Shown: positions 1-7,926, counted from the stretch's first letter. The stretch: DNA of 8,670 nt from an uncultured Collinsella sp. (GCA_902465115.1 CABQMC010000056.1:1-8670); one strand, 5' to 3'. The notes: generated by a model from the sequence alone, not told the origin. Made by a program: numbers and translations.

Positions 1-1287
<1,287 letters not shown>

Positions 1288-1298
1288 AGCAGTCATTT

Positions 1299-1340
1299 AA
1301 GAACGTCCCCAACGACTGGTCGTTGGGGACGTTCTTTTTT
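1299..1340 (+). terminator. Rho-independent terminator of gltD
   Basis: The 18-base arm at 1299-1316 (aagaacgtccccaacgac) is perfectly complementary to 1319-1336, with TG between them. In RNA the loop would open to about 4-6 bases. A T run continues to 1340. It starts 12 bases after the gltD stop. The core GTCCCCAACGAC is partly repeated just downstream. Confidence 0.88.
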
Positions 1341-1342
1341 GT

Positions 1343-1357
1343 CTGGTCGTTGGGGAC
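1343..1357 (+). repeat. Partial direct repeat of the terminator arm
   Basis: The bases ctggtcgttggggac occur at 1316-1330 inside the terminator and again here, 27 bases later, without a matching left arm. It looks like a partial or decayed second copy of the same palindromic element. Confidence 0.8.
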
Positions 1358-1530
1358 ACTCCTTGCGGGTTTGCGACCGATTTGCTCGTTTGCTGACGTT
1401 CGAGCGTTCATTCGCCGACGTTTGCGCCTGTGGTGCTCTGCTGTTTCTGTGGTGGCAGCGGGCGTTTGGCTCAAAATGGCGGGTCGGCTGTCTATATCTA
1501 CCTGCCGTTTCTTTGCGGTGCGCATTTTCG

Positions 1531-1556
1531 GTCAAGTTTCGTCAAGTGTTTGGTCA
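1531..1556. promoter_or_regulatory. Possible operator: phased GTCAAG repeats
   Basis: GTCAAG starts at 1531 and again at 1541, exactly 10 bases apart, and a weaker GTCAG follows at 1553. About one helical turn between repeats places them on one face of the DNA, as in direct-repeat operators. It is 100-130 bases upstream of the hypothetical gene at 1659. No regulator can be named, and the match is short enough to be chance. Confidence 0.25.
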
Positions 1557-1658
1557 GCATCTGGTTTGCAGCCGGAGGCCTATTTTGCCCGCGCTGGTCG
1601 TGGCCGACCACCCTCCTCGTAAGCTCAAATTGAGGTCTATCAGTTTGAGGAGGATGCC

Positions 1659-2366
1659 ATGACTGACCACGTTTTAGACCGAGCGCATCTGGCCGAAGCC
1701 GTCGGCAACGATATTGCCGACATGGCCCATTTTTGGATGCTGCGGAAGTTTCAGTTTTTGGAGCCGGCGCGCGAGCAGTTCGAGATCATTGTCGACCCGT
1801 GGCTCGGCTATTGCACCGAGCCTTCTCAAAACGAAATCATGGCCTACAACATGGCATTTACCGATTGGCTGCTCTTCGAGCGCCCCTATCGCCATGGCAA
1901 GACGCTGCTCGAGCTGTATGTTGATGAGCCGCCGGCATCGCTTTCGCCTGCCTCGCTCAAGCGGCTCGAGCAGGTGCGCGACACACAGTATTTCTCGCGC
2001 TTTGGCATTTTGGACAAGGATCCTGCGAACGGCATGGTTGCGCTGAAGGATACGCGCACCGACCGTCGCTTTGATGTCTACGACCCGCATATCGTGCAAA
2101 AGGAGCATTGGAGCGACGGCGCGATTGCGGTGCGCCTCGCCTGCGTCGACGATGTCTGGCTGACGGCGGGACAACTCTATCTGTATGACATCGCACGCCT
2201 GAGTGACACGGCGGTCGATGGGCCTGGTGCGGTGCATCCGGAGGACCTGCAGGATGGCTTTGACACCTCGTGCATCAGTTTCTTCTTGCGTCTGGTCCGC
2301 GACATCATGGGCGCCCAGGGGCGGTACGTAAAGTCGCTCAACATCTACGAGCAGGAGTGGGAGTAG
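1659..2366 (+). CDS. Hypothetical soluble protein, 235 residues
   Basis: I do not recognise a named family. The ATG at 1659 is preceded by a strong ribosome binding site (GAGGAGG at 1647-1653, 5 bases away). The protein has no signal peptide, membrane helix or cysteine cluster. It is acidic and rich in aromatic residues: FWMLRKFQFLEP near residue 25, then a central stretch MAFTDWLLFERPYRHGKTLL at about 64-83. The order DW-hydrophobic-F-x-[RY]P-x-x-x-GKT-x-hydrophobic-E, followed by a hydrophobic block and a beta-rich C-terminal half with VRLACVDDVWLTAGQL, resembles uncharacterised bacterial proteins that I remember as sometimes carrying SEC-C zinc motifs. No SEC-C cysteines are present here. 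That likeness is from memory and suggests no function. It stands alone between two gene-free stretches. Confidence 0.82.
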   Translation: MTDHVLDRAHLAEAVGNDIADMAHFWMLRKFQFLEPAREQFEIIVDPWLGYCTEPSQNEIMAYNMAFTDWLLFERPYRHGKTLLELYVDEPPASLSPASLKRLEQVRDTQYFSRFGILDKDPANGMVALKDTRTDRRFDVYDPHIVQKEHWSDGAIAVRLACVDDVWLTAGQLYLYDIARLSDTAVDGPGAVHPEDLQDGFDTSCISFFLRLVRDIMGAQGRYVKSLNIYEQEWE

Positions 2367-2401
2367 GGGATGTTACTGGTGTCGCTCTGCTGCCCTGACT
2401 T

Positions 2402-2460
2402 TGTCTCAATCTGTAACGTTTGGCGGCTGTTTGGGCCCGTAACTGTTACAGATCGAGACA
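2402..2460. repeat. 59-bp palindromic repeat, copy 1
   Basis: Left arm tgtctcaatctgtaac (2402-2417) and right arm gttacagatcgagaca (2445-2460) form a 16-bp inverted repeat with one A/C mismatch, which becomes a G-U pair in a minus-strand transcript. The 27-base loop is the same length as in the two copies at 8032 and 8112. It lies 35 bases after the stop of the gene at 1659. There is no T run, so it is not a standard terminator. Confidence 0.9.
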
Positions 2461-2538
2461 TTTCCCTGGTGTCGCTGGGGTGGGACTGCAACGTATTCCG
2501 TCCCCCACATCCCCTCTTCCCTCCGTTAACCGATATGC

Positions 2539-2569
2539 TCGACTTTAGGTCGCTGCATTAGGTGATAAT
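2539..2569 (+). promoter_or_regulatory. Weak candidate promoter for the amidohydrolase
   Basis: A GATAAT -10-like hexamer lies at 2564-2569. TCGACT at 2539-2544 is a poor -35 candidate with a long 19-base spacer. The position, 40 bases before the ATG, is suitable and the local sequence is AT-richer than its surroundings. The assignment is tentative. Confidence 0.25.
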
Positions 2570-2593
2570 GGACAAATGTTCAAGTTAATCGTG

Positions 2594-2602
2594 AGGGAGG
2601 AG
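2594..2602 (+). promoter_or_regulatory. Ribosome binding site deciding the amidohydrolase start
   Basis: AGGGAGGAG lies 6 bases before the ATG at 2609. The earlier in-frame ATG at 2576 has no comparable site, and would put this sequence inside the coding region. The start at 2609 is therefore preferred. Confidence 0.8.
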
Positions 2603-2608
2603 CTCGAT

Positions 2609-3979
2609 ATGGCGTCTGCCGATCGTTCCACGTTGTTTATCAATGCGACCGTCCTGGATGGTTCGGAACATATGGAGCCGCAACCCGATATGGCCGTGAC
2701 TGTTGAGCGCGGCGTCATCACCTGGATGGGGCCGAGTGCTGTGGCGCAGGCGCCCGCGGGTGCCGAGGTTATCGACCTGGGTGGTGCGTATCTCATGCCC
2801 GGTCTCATCAATATGCACGTGCACCTGTGCGGTTCGGGCAAGCCGGTTTCGGCGGGCGATGCGGGTGCGTTGATGAAGAAGCTCGATAACCCCGTGGGGC
2901 GCGCCATCGTGCGCCATATTCTTAAGGGCAGCGCCCAACAACAACTGGCAAGCGGCGTGACCACGGTGCGCGGCGCGGGCGACCCACTGTTTGCCGATCT
3001 GGCCGTGCGCGATGCTATCGATGCCGGCAAGTATCAAGGTCCTCGCCTGGTGGCGCCGGGAACGGGCGTCACGGTTCCGGGCGGCCATGGTGCGGGCTTG
3101 TTCGCCCAGGTGGCAAACAGTCCCGCCGAGGCAGCCGAACAGGTGCGCGACCTGTATGCGCGCGGTGCCGACGTCATTAAGCTGTTCGTAACGGGCGGCG
3201 TGTTCGACGCGACCGAGGTGGGCGAGCCGGGCGTGCTGCGTATGCCGGTGGAGGTTGCCGCGGCGGCGTGCAAGGCTGCGCACGAGGTGGGCCTGCCGGT
3301 TATGGCCCATGTCGAGAGCACCGAAGGCGTGAAGGCCGCGCTTGAGGCCGGCGTTGACACGATCGAGCACGGTGCCCCGATGACTCCTGAGATCTTGGAA
3401 CTGTACCGCGGCGCCGCGGGCACGCAGCTTGAGGATCGCGCGCCCAGCGTTACCTGCACTATCAGCCCGGCGCTGCCGTTTGTATTGCTCGACCCGAAAA
3501 AGACCCATTCGACCGATACGCAAAAGAAGAACGGCGACATCGTGTGCTCGGGCATTATCGAGAGCGCCTGTGCCGCACTGGAAGCTGGCGTTAAGGTGGG
3601 CCTGGGCACGGACTCGAGCTGCCCGTTCGTGACGCAGTACGACATGTGGCGTGAGGTGGCCTATTTTGCCAAGCATGTCGGCGTGAGCAACGCCTTCGCA
3701 CTGCATACGGCTACGCAAGTCAACGCCGAGCTGCTGGGGCTGGACGGCGAGACTGGCACAATCGAGTGCGGCAAGGCCGCCGATATCTTGGTGACGCGCA
3801 AGAACCCGCTCGATGACCTGTGCGCACTGCGTGAGCCGACGCACGTGATGTGCCGTGGCGATTTGGTGCGCAAGCTCAAGGTGAAGCGTATTCCCGAGGT
3901 GGACGCCGAGCTCGACGCGATTATGGCCATGCCAGCCGAAGCGCTTGCCGAGGAGCTGGCCCGCGACGGCGTGGCGTAG
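2609..3979 (+). CDS. Metal-dependent amidohydrolase (imidazolonepropionase/prolidase-like)
   Basis: A 456-residue cytoplasmic hydrolase of the amidohydrolase superfamily (TIM barrel with a beta-sandwich built from both ends). The full binuclear metal set is visible: HVH at His70 and His72 after the MPGLINMH motif, Lys191 in DVIKLFVTGG (the residue carboxylated in this family), His234 in MAHVES, His254 in IEHGAP, and Asp335 in GTDSS. The C-terminal G-x-I-E-x-G-K-A-A-D-I-L-V motif (about 387-399) is typical of the imidazolonepropionase-related and Xaa-Pro/Xaa-Arg dipeptidase-like branch. No signal peptide is seen. The start at 2609 has a good ribosome binding site; an ATG at 2576 would add 11 residues. 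The substrate cannot be read from the sequence: an acyl-dipeptide or a cyclic amide is possible. No histidine-degradation genes flank it, which argues against HutI itself. It appears to be a single-gene transcript closed by the terminator at 4013. Confidence 0.92.
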   Translation: MASADRSTLFINATVLDGSEHMEPQPDMAVTVERGVITWMGPSAVAQAPAGAEVIDLGGAYLMPGLINMHVHLCGSGKPVSAGDAGALMKKLDNPVGRAIVRHILKGSAQQQLASGVTTVRGAGDPLFADLAVRDAIDAGKYQGPRLVAPGTGVTVPGGHGAGLFAQVANSPAEAAEQVRDLYARGADVIKLFVTGGVFDATEVGEPGVLRMPVEVAAAACKAAHEVGLPVMAHVESTEGVKAALEAGVDTIEHGAPMTPEILELYRGAAGTQLEDRAPSVTCTISPALPFVLLDPKKTHSTDTQKKNGDIVCSGIIESACAALEAGVKVGLGTDSSCPFVTQYDMWREVAYFAKHVGVSNAFALHTATQVNAELLGLDGETGTIECGKAADILVTRKNPLDDLCALREPTHVMCRGDLVRKLKVKRIPEVDAELDAIMAMPAEALAEELARDGVA

Positions 3980-4012
3980 ACGAGACAAAGGGACAGCTCC
4001 GTTGCCGCATAC

Positions 4013-4050
4013 AAAAAGCCGAGGTCTCAACACGAGGCCTCGGCTTTTTT
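4013..4050. terminator. Bidirectional terminator between converging genes
   Basis: The arm aaaaagccgagg (4013-4024) pairs perfectly with cctcggcttttt (4038-4049). The inner ctc/gag can extend the stem. T runs occur on both strands, so the hairpin can end the amidohydrolase transcript on the plus strand and the zinc-ribbon transcript on the minus strand. Confidence 0.88.
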
Positions 4051-4072
4051 ATCGAACAAATACTTAAGATTT

Positions 4073-4101
4073 GGGACAAACAAACCTGATTTATTTGTCC
4101 C
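4073..4101 (-). terminator. AT-rich hairpin after the zinc-ribbon gene
   Basis: gggacaaacaaa (4073-4084) pairs with tttatttgtccc (4090-4101) with one mismatch around a 5-base loop. It begins 12 bases past the stop of the minus-strand gene. It lacks a following U run, so it may be a processing or mRNA 3'-end hairpin. Its GGGACA ends resemble the other palindromes of this window. Confidence 0.5.
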
Positions 4102-4112
4102 GCGTGCGGGCG

Positions 4113-4582
4113 CTAGGAGCGCGTTTCCATCTTGGCGTGGCACTTGGGGCAGGTGACGCGGATCTTGCCTTTGCCCTTGGGGACGGAGAGCATCTGGCCA
4201 CAGTTGGGGCACTTGAGGTATGCCGTGGTCTTGCGGCCCTTCCACATCTTCTTAGCCGTGCGTTTGGCACGCTCAAAGTCCTCCTTGCTGGTGCCGGCCG
4301 CGCGTGAGGTGCCGCTGCAGCGCCGCCACCCAAGCTGGCGACGAACTTGCCCAAGCCGGGGACATTGGCGGTCGCAGCGACAAAGGCCTCGTTCTCCTTG
4401 CGACGTGCATCGGTATTTTTGGACAGGCCGCGCAGCACGCCAATCACGATGACGGCGATGGCAATCCAGCTGAGCCACTGGATGCGGGCCATCGATCCGA
4501 TCATTGCGATGACGATGCCGACAAAACCCATCACGATGGTGAGCTCGTCGGCGCCATTGCGACCCTTCATAAAGTCATTCAT
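4113..4582 (-). pseudogene. Two-helix membrane protein with C-terminal zinc ribbon, frameshifted
   Basis: Two overlapping minus-strand frames look like halves of one gene. The first starts at the ATG at 4582 (MNDFMKGRNGADEL), with AAAGG 9 bases upstream. It has two membrane helices at about residues 14-32 and 36-53, then a charged stretch (SKNTDARRKENEAF) and a glycine/alanine linker. After the linker this frame turns into arginine/proline-rich nonsense. The sensible continuation is in the neighbouring frame: SKEDFERAKRTAKKMWKGRK, then a CPNCG and CPKCH zinc ribbon ending KMETRS at the TAG at 4113-4115. Joining them needs one extra base, or two fewer, near 4300-4330, where the DNA is a GC-rich run containing the palindrome cgctgcagcg (4313-4322). 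I see no slippery heptamer. A one-base loss, a sequencing error or unusual frameshifting could each explain it. The intact product would be a membrane-tethered zinc-ribbon protein of about 155 residues; its function is unknown. Confidence 0.75.
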
Positions 4583-4637
4583 GCAAATTGCCTTTCGTTC
4601 GATATACTGCACGCTTTTATACCCGATTTAGAGCAAG

Positions 4638-4752
4638 GGGGACAGGTTAATCTGCACCAAGGTGGTGCAAACATACCTGTCCCCGGAACACCAAGGTGGT
4701 GCAAACATACCTGTCCCCGGAACACCAAGACGGTGCAAAGAAGTCTGTCCCC
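4638..4752. repeat. 34-bp tandem repeat, three units, with nested palindromes
   Basis: Units start at 4655, 4689 and 4723, exactly 34 bases apart. Each begins CACCAAG and ends near CTGTCCCC. The first two are identical; the third differs (gacggtgcaaagaagtctg) and is cut short at 4752. The sequence before unit 1 supplies an inverted partner: ggggacaggt (4638-4647) pairs with acctgtcccc (4675-4684), and inside it tgcacca (4653-4659) pairs with tggtgca (4663-4669). It lies between csoR and the zinc-ribbon gene, both on the minus strand. A TATAAA box candidate for the latter (minus strand, 4616-4621) sits just beyond it. Confidence 0.9.
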
Positions 4753-4762
4753 AATGCCCCAA

Positions 4763-5035
4763 TTACTTGGAGAGCTTGTCGACGACACGTTCGATCTCGG
4801 CGAGCTTGGCGGCTTTGAGGTCTTCGTCGCCTGATTCAATTGCCGAGGTCACGCAACCCTCAATGTGAGCCTTGAGCACATCGGCGTTAATGCGCGCGAG
4901 GAGCGCCTGTGTGGCCATGAGCTGCGTGGAAATATCGACGCAGTAGCGGTCCTCCTCGACCATCCGCAAGATGCCGTCGATCTGGCCGCGTGCCGTCTTG
5001 AGCATGCGGGTCACCGATTTATGGTCTGCCATCAT
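4763..5035 (-). CDS. csoR: Copper-sensing repressor, CsoR family
   Basis: A 90-residue, all-helical DNA-binding repressor. In the family it is a tetramer that binds a GC-tract operator and lets go when Cu(I) binds. The Cu(I) triad is present: Cys32 in RYCVDI, and His57 and Cys61 in AHIEGC, with the conserved Tyr31 beside Cys32 and a C-terminal glutamate (Glu80). The N-terminal R-x-L-K-T-A-R-G-Q-I-D-G-I helix is typical. This Cys-His-Cys set separates it from the nickel (RcnR) and formaldehyde (FrmR) branches. I chose the ATG at 5035 because GAGGA lies 6 bases upstream. The frame is open further upstream to 5137, but that would translate one arm of a palindrome. It is the third gene after copA and copZ, with the perfect 24-bp inverted repeat between copZ and itself. 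Confidence 0.93.
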   Translation of the reverse strand: MMADHKSVTRMLKTARGQIDGILRMVEEDRYCVDISTQLMATQALLARINADVLKAHIEGCVTSAIESGDEDLKAAKLAEIERVVDKLSK

Positions 5036-5077
5036 GGCGGGTCCTCGTTTCTGGTCGATTTTCCGGATGCCCCCGTC

Positions 5078-5144
5078 AGTTGCGGTGAAATACGGACTGT
5101 TTAAAGGCCTAGGGCGGCTCAACAGTCCGTATTTCACCGCAACT
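5078..5144. repeat. Perfect 24-bp inverted repeat between copZ and csoR
   Basis: Bases 5078-5101 are exactly complementary to 5121-5144, with no mismatch over 24 bp, around a 19-base loop (5102-5120, containing aggcctagg). Each arm includes GGTGAAATACGGACTGTT or its complement. There is no T run after the stem on either strand, so it is not a normal terminator. A transcript running from copZ into csoR must contain this hairpin, 42 bases before the csoR start. Confidence 0.93.
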
Positions 5145-5170
5145 TCTGAGGATTGGGTGGGCGGCGTCTG

Positions 5171-5392
5171 CTACGCGGCGGTCACCGAAAGGGCGTGGAA
5201 CTTCTCGCCGGCGCCCTCGACGGCGGCGGCGAGCTGCTCGGCGGTCACGGTGTCGGCGCACTCCACCTGGACAGTCTGGGTCTCGTGATCGGCGTCGGCA
5301 TCGGTCACGCCGACCACGTTGAGCAGCGCGGTCTCGACGGTGGCATCGCAATGGCCGCACATAAGGCCGGAAGTCTTGATTGTGTAACGCAT
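5171..5392 (-). CDS. copZ: Copper chaperone, heavy-metal-associated domain
   Basis: A 73-residue single HMA-domain protein of the ferredoxin-like CopZ/Atx1 fold. It would bind Cu(I) in the cytoplasm and hand it to the ATPase or to CsoR. The metal site is GLMCGHC with Cys12 and Cys15, followed by a helix (DATVETALL), the conserved V-x-G-V turn (NVVGV), and a second helix TAEQLAAAVEGAG. The loop reads LMCGHC instead of the usual MTCxxC, a variant also seen in other HMA proteins. The ATG at 5392 has AGAGAGGA 6 bases upstream. The frame is open upstream for 49 more codons, back to the copA stop, but the short form matches the usual family length. It lies downstream of copA, separated by 147 bases that contain a long stem-loop. 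Confidence 0.88.
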   Translation of the reverse strand: MRYTIKTSGLMCGHCDATVETALLNVVGVTDADADHETQTVQVECADTVTAEQLAAAVEGAGEKFHALSVTAA

Positions 5393-5421
5393 GGGTATTC
5401 CTCTCTGTTGTGTCGGCTTTC

Positions 5422-5507
5422 CCAGGCACCCGACCTTGACCTTCAAGCCGTCGCTCGCGTACCAAAGTACGCGTCGCTCCTCTTTCAGGTCAATCTCGGG
5501 CACCTGG
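5422..5507 (-). repeat. 86-bp two-level stem-loop between copA and copZ
   Basis: The arms 5422-5442 and 5487-5507 (21 bases each) pair throughout except a 2x2 internal loop; in the minus-strand RNA two of the pairs are G-U. Inside, cgcgtac (5456-5462) and gtacgcg (5467-5473) form a perfect 7-bp hairpin with a 4-base loop. Between the two stems are symmetrical 13-base unpaired strands. In the copA-copZ message this would be a strong extended structure ending 29 bases before the copZ start. The function is unknown: it could be an RNA control or processing element, or a small palindromic mobile repeat. Confidence 0.82.
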
Positions 5508-5539
5508 AAAACCCGTTCTAAATGGACGTAATGGTGAGC

Positions 5540-7879
5540 CTATTTTGCCACTTTAGGCTTAAAGGTTCGCAGGCGCAGAGCATTGCTTACGACGCAGACA
5601 CTCGACAGGCTCATGGCCGCGGCGCCAAACATGGGCGAGAGCTGCCAGCCGGTGAGGGGGAAGAACACGCCCGCCGCCAGCGGAATGCCGATGCCGTTGT
5701 AGAACAGTGCCCAGAACAGGTCCTGCTTGATGTTGCGGATCGTGGCGCGCGACAGCTCGATGGCTCGGGCGACGTCCATGAGGTCGCTGCGCATGAGTAC
5801 CACATCTGCCCCTTCTTTGGCGATGTCGGCGCCGGTACCGATGGCAAGGCCCACGTCGGCGCGCGCCAGGGCGGGGGAGTCGTTGATGCCGTCGCCCACC
5901 ATGGCGACCTTGCCGCCCGCGTCCTGCAGTTCGCGCACATGGCGTTCCTTGTCGGCGGGGAGGACGTCGGCGATGACTTGCTCGCTGCTCAGTCCCACGC
6001 GGCGGGCGATTGCTTCGGCAGTGACGCGGTTGTCGCCGGTGAGCATGCGCACGTCGACGCCAAGCGAGCGCAATGCGGCGATGGCCCCGGCGCTCGTCTC
6101 CTTGACCTCATCAGCCACGGCAATGGTGCCGGCAAGCTCGCCGTTCTTGGCAAAGAACAGCGGCGTCTTGCCCTCGGCGGCAAATTGCTCGGCAAGACCC
6201 GCGGGCACGGTAACGCCCAGCTCGTCCATCAGGCGTACGTTGCCGGCTGCAATGGCGTTTTGCCCCTCGTGCGCCGTAACGCCACGACCGGGCACGGCAG
6301 TAAAGTCTTCGACCATGCGCGCGACGATCCCGCGTGTCTCGCACTCGGCCATAATCGCCTCGGCCAGCGGGTGCTCGCTCGAGCGCTCCAGCGCGGCGGC
6401 CAGTTTGAGCAGCGCTTTTTCGCTCATGGCGGGCGAGCCGTCGGCGCGCGTAGCTACTACGATATCGGTCACAGCAGGCTTGCCGCGGGTGACCGTGCCC
6501 GTCTTATCGAGCACCACGGTGCCCACGCTGCGCAGATTCTCCAGCGCCTCGGCGCTTTTGAACAGAATGCCCATCTCGGCGCCCTTGCCGGTGCCGACCA
6601 TAATAGCGACGGGCGTGGCCAGACCCAATGCGCACGGACAGCTGATCACCAGCACGGCGACGGCGGAGGTAAGCGCTTCGTTGATGCTTCCGGTCAGCAC
6701 CATCCACGCCACAAAGGTCACGGCCGAGATTGCGAATACTACGGGCACGAACACGCCGGCGACCTTGTCGGCCATGCGGGCGATGGGCGCCTTGGTGGCG
6801 TTGGCGTCCTCGACGAGCTGGATAATCTTGGCGAGCGACGTGCCGGCACCCACACGCGTGGCGCGGAAGGTAAACGAGCCCGTGCGGTTGACCGTGGCCG
6901 CATTGACAGTGTCGCCGGCGGTCTTCTCCACGGGAATGGATTCGCCGGTGAGCGCGCTTTCGTCCACGGCCGAGCTGCCCTCGAGCACCACGCCGTCAAC
7001 GGGGATGGACTCGCCGGGGCGCACACGCAGCACCTGGCCGGGCAGAATGGCATCGACGTCGACGGTGGCCTCGCTGCCGTCCTCTGCCACGACGGTCGCG
7101 GTCTTGGGTGCTAAGTCGATGAGCGCCTCGATAGCGCCGCCGGTCTTGGACTTGCTGCGCGTCTCGAGGTATTTGCCCACGGTGACGAGCGACAGGATGG
7201 TGCCAGCGCTCTCAAAATACAGGTTGTCCATGCTCGTCATCATGGCCTCGTGGACCTGGCCCGCGGCTAGCTGGTCGGCCATGATAAACATGGCGTAGAG
7301 CGACCAGGCGATGGAGGCGGTGGCGCCCACGGCAATAAGGGCGTCCATGGTGGGCGCGCCGTGCGCGAGCGATTTAAACCCGTTGATAAAGTACGCGTCG
7401 TTGACGTAGACGATGGGGATGAGCAGGACGAGCTCGGTGAGCGCGAGTGTCATGCTGTGGGTATGGTCGGTGAAAATACCGGGCAGCGGCCAGCCGAGCA
7501 TGTGCCCCATGCCTATGTAGAACAGTGGGATGAGGAATACGATCGAGATGATGAGGCGGGTGCGCATGGCGGAGGCGGCGGCCTCCAGCTTTTTGGTGGG
7601 CGACTCCATATGGGCGGCGCCGGACCTGGCTTGCGTACTGCCGTTTTGGGAGGCGTCGATGCCCGTGCTGACGGGCGAGGCCGAGTAGCCCGCGCGGTCG
7701 ACAGCGGTGCAGATGTCGTCGGGGGAGACCTGTGCAGGGTCGTAGTCCACCAGCATAGAGCCGGCGAGCAGATTGACCGCGACACTTTGGACGCCGTCGA
7801 GTTTGCTGACGGCACGGTCCACGTGCGCTTGGCACGCGGCGCACGTCATGCCGCCCACGTCAAACTTATCTTGAGCCAT
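5540..7879 (-). CDS. copA: Copper-exporting P1B-1-type ATPase
   Basis: A 779-residue Cu(I) export pump of the inner membrane. Domains in order: one N-terminal HMA domain with GGMTCAAC (Cys13, Cys16); a linker (about 70-105); four membrane helices (about 109-128, 143-160, 178-200, 217-238); the actuator domain with TGE (311-313); a helix pair containing CPC (414-416); the phosphorylation domain with DKTGT (Asp458); SEHP (His503-Pro504) in the nucleotide domain; GDGIND (662-667); and two last helices. Tyr727-Asn728 and Met756-x-x-Ser759-Ser760 in those last helices, together with CPC, are the P1B-1 signature for Cu(I). Length is normal for one HMA domain. The ATG at 7879 follows AGGAG by 5 bases. 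A CsoR-type operator and promoter lie about 50-80 bases upstream. The gene is complete and ends in TAG; the downstream copZ frame is the same as copA's. Confidence 0.97.
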   Translation of the reverse strand: MAQDKFDVGGMTCAACQAHVDRAVSKLDGVQSVAVNLLAGSMLVDYDPAQVSPDDICTAVDRAGYSASPVSTGIDASQNGSTQARSGAAHMESPTKKLEAAASAMRTRLIISIVFLIPLFYIGMGHMLGWPLPGIFTDHTHSMTLALTELVLLIPIVYVNDAYFINGFKSLAHGAPTMDALIAVGATASIAWSLYAMFIMADQLAAGQVHEAMMTSMDNLYFESAGTILSLVTVGKYLETRSKSKTGGAIEALIDLAPKTATVVAEDGSEATVDVDAILPGQVLRVRPGESIPVDGVVLEGSSAVDESALTGESIPVEKTAGDTVNAATVNRTGSFTFRATRVGAGTSLAKIIQLVEDANATKAPIARMADKVAGVFVPVVFAISAVTFVAWMVLTGSINEALTSAVAVLVISCPCALGLATPVAIMVGTGKGAEMGILFKSAEALENLRSVGTVVLDKTGTVTRGKPAVTDIVVATRADGSPAMSEKALLKLAAALERSSEHPLAEAIMAECETRGIVARMVEDFTAVPGRGVTAHEGQNAIAAGNVRLMDELGVTVPAGLAEQFAAEGKTPLFFAKNGELAGTIAVADEVKETSAGAIAALRSLGVDVRMLTGDNRVTAEAIARRVGLSSEQVIADVLPADKERHVRELQDAGGKVAMVGDGINDSPALARADVGLAIGTGADIAKEGADVVLMRSDLMDVARAIELSRATIRNIKQDLFWALFYNGIGIPLAAGVFFPLTGWQLSPMFGAAAMSLSSVCVVSNALRLRTFKPKVAK

Positions 7880-7926
7880 GGCTTCTCCTTTCTGTGGTTC
7901 GGTGTTGGAATTGTTAACCTGCTGAT

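Larger units (their letters stand above)
1341..1658. other. Gene-free stretch between gltD terminator and hypothetical gene
   Basis: I see no convincing gene here. The open frames are short, lack ribosome binding sites and have unlikely compositions. The stretch holds a 15-base repeat of the terminator arm (ctggtcgttggggac at 1343-1357, matching 1316-1330, period 27). It also has three GTCAA/GTCAG motifs at 1531, 1541 and 1553, a small hairpin (tggtcg/cgacca, 1595-1610) and the palindrome ctcaaattgag at 1624-1634. A promoter for the next gene presumably lies here, but I could not identify a good -35/-10 pair. Confidence 0.6.

Noticed and set aside
1323..1662. Short overlapping plus-strand frames in the gap after gltD
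   Set aside because: They start inside or next to the terminator, have no ribosome binding site, and the translations look non-coding.
2402..2460. 59-bp palindrome as a terminator of the hypothetical gene
   Set aside because: The stem is long, the loop is 27 bases and there is no T run on either strand. The same element occurs twice more in a non-terminator setting.
2585..4033. 482-residue minus-strand frame opposite the amidohydrolase
   Set aside because: It is a shadow of a gene with a full set of metal ligands. The composition is rich in Arg/His and has no recognisable motif.
4638..4752. CRISPR array
   Set aside because: The 34-base units abut with no unique spacers between them, number only three, and have no cas genes nearby.
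4304..4834. 176-residue plus-strand frame over the 34-bp repeats
   Set aside because: It is antisense to two minus-strand genes and reads through the tandem repeats. The periodic peptide is simply the repeat translated.
5036..5137. N-terminal extension of CsoR to 5137
   Set aside because: The extra 34 residues translate one arm of the 24-bp palindrome and are not found in the family. The ATG at 5035 has a good ribosome binding site.
5522..7298. Long plus-strand open frames opposite copA (530 and 523 residues)
   Set aside because: They lie entirely antisense to copA, whose motifs are complete. Their translations are low-complexity Ala/Gly/His/Ser/Thr-rich, as expected for shadow frames in GC-rich DNA, and no ribosome binding site is evident.
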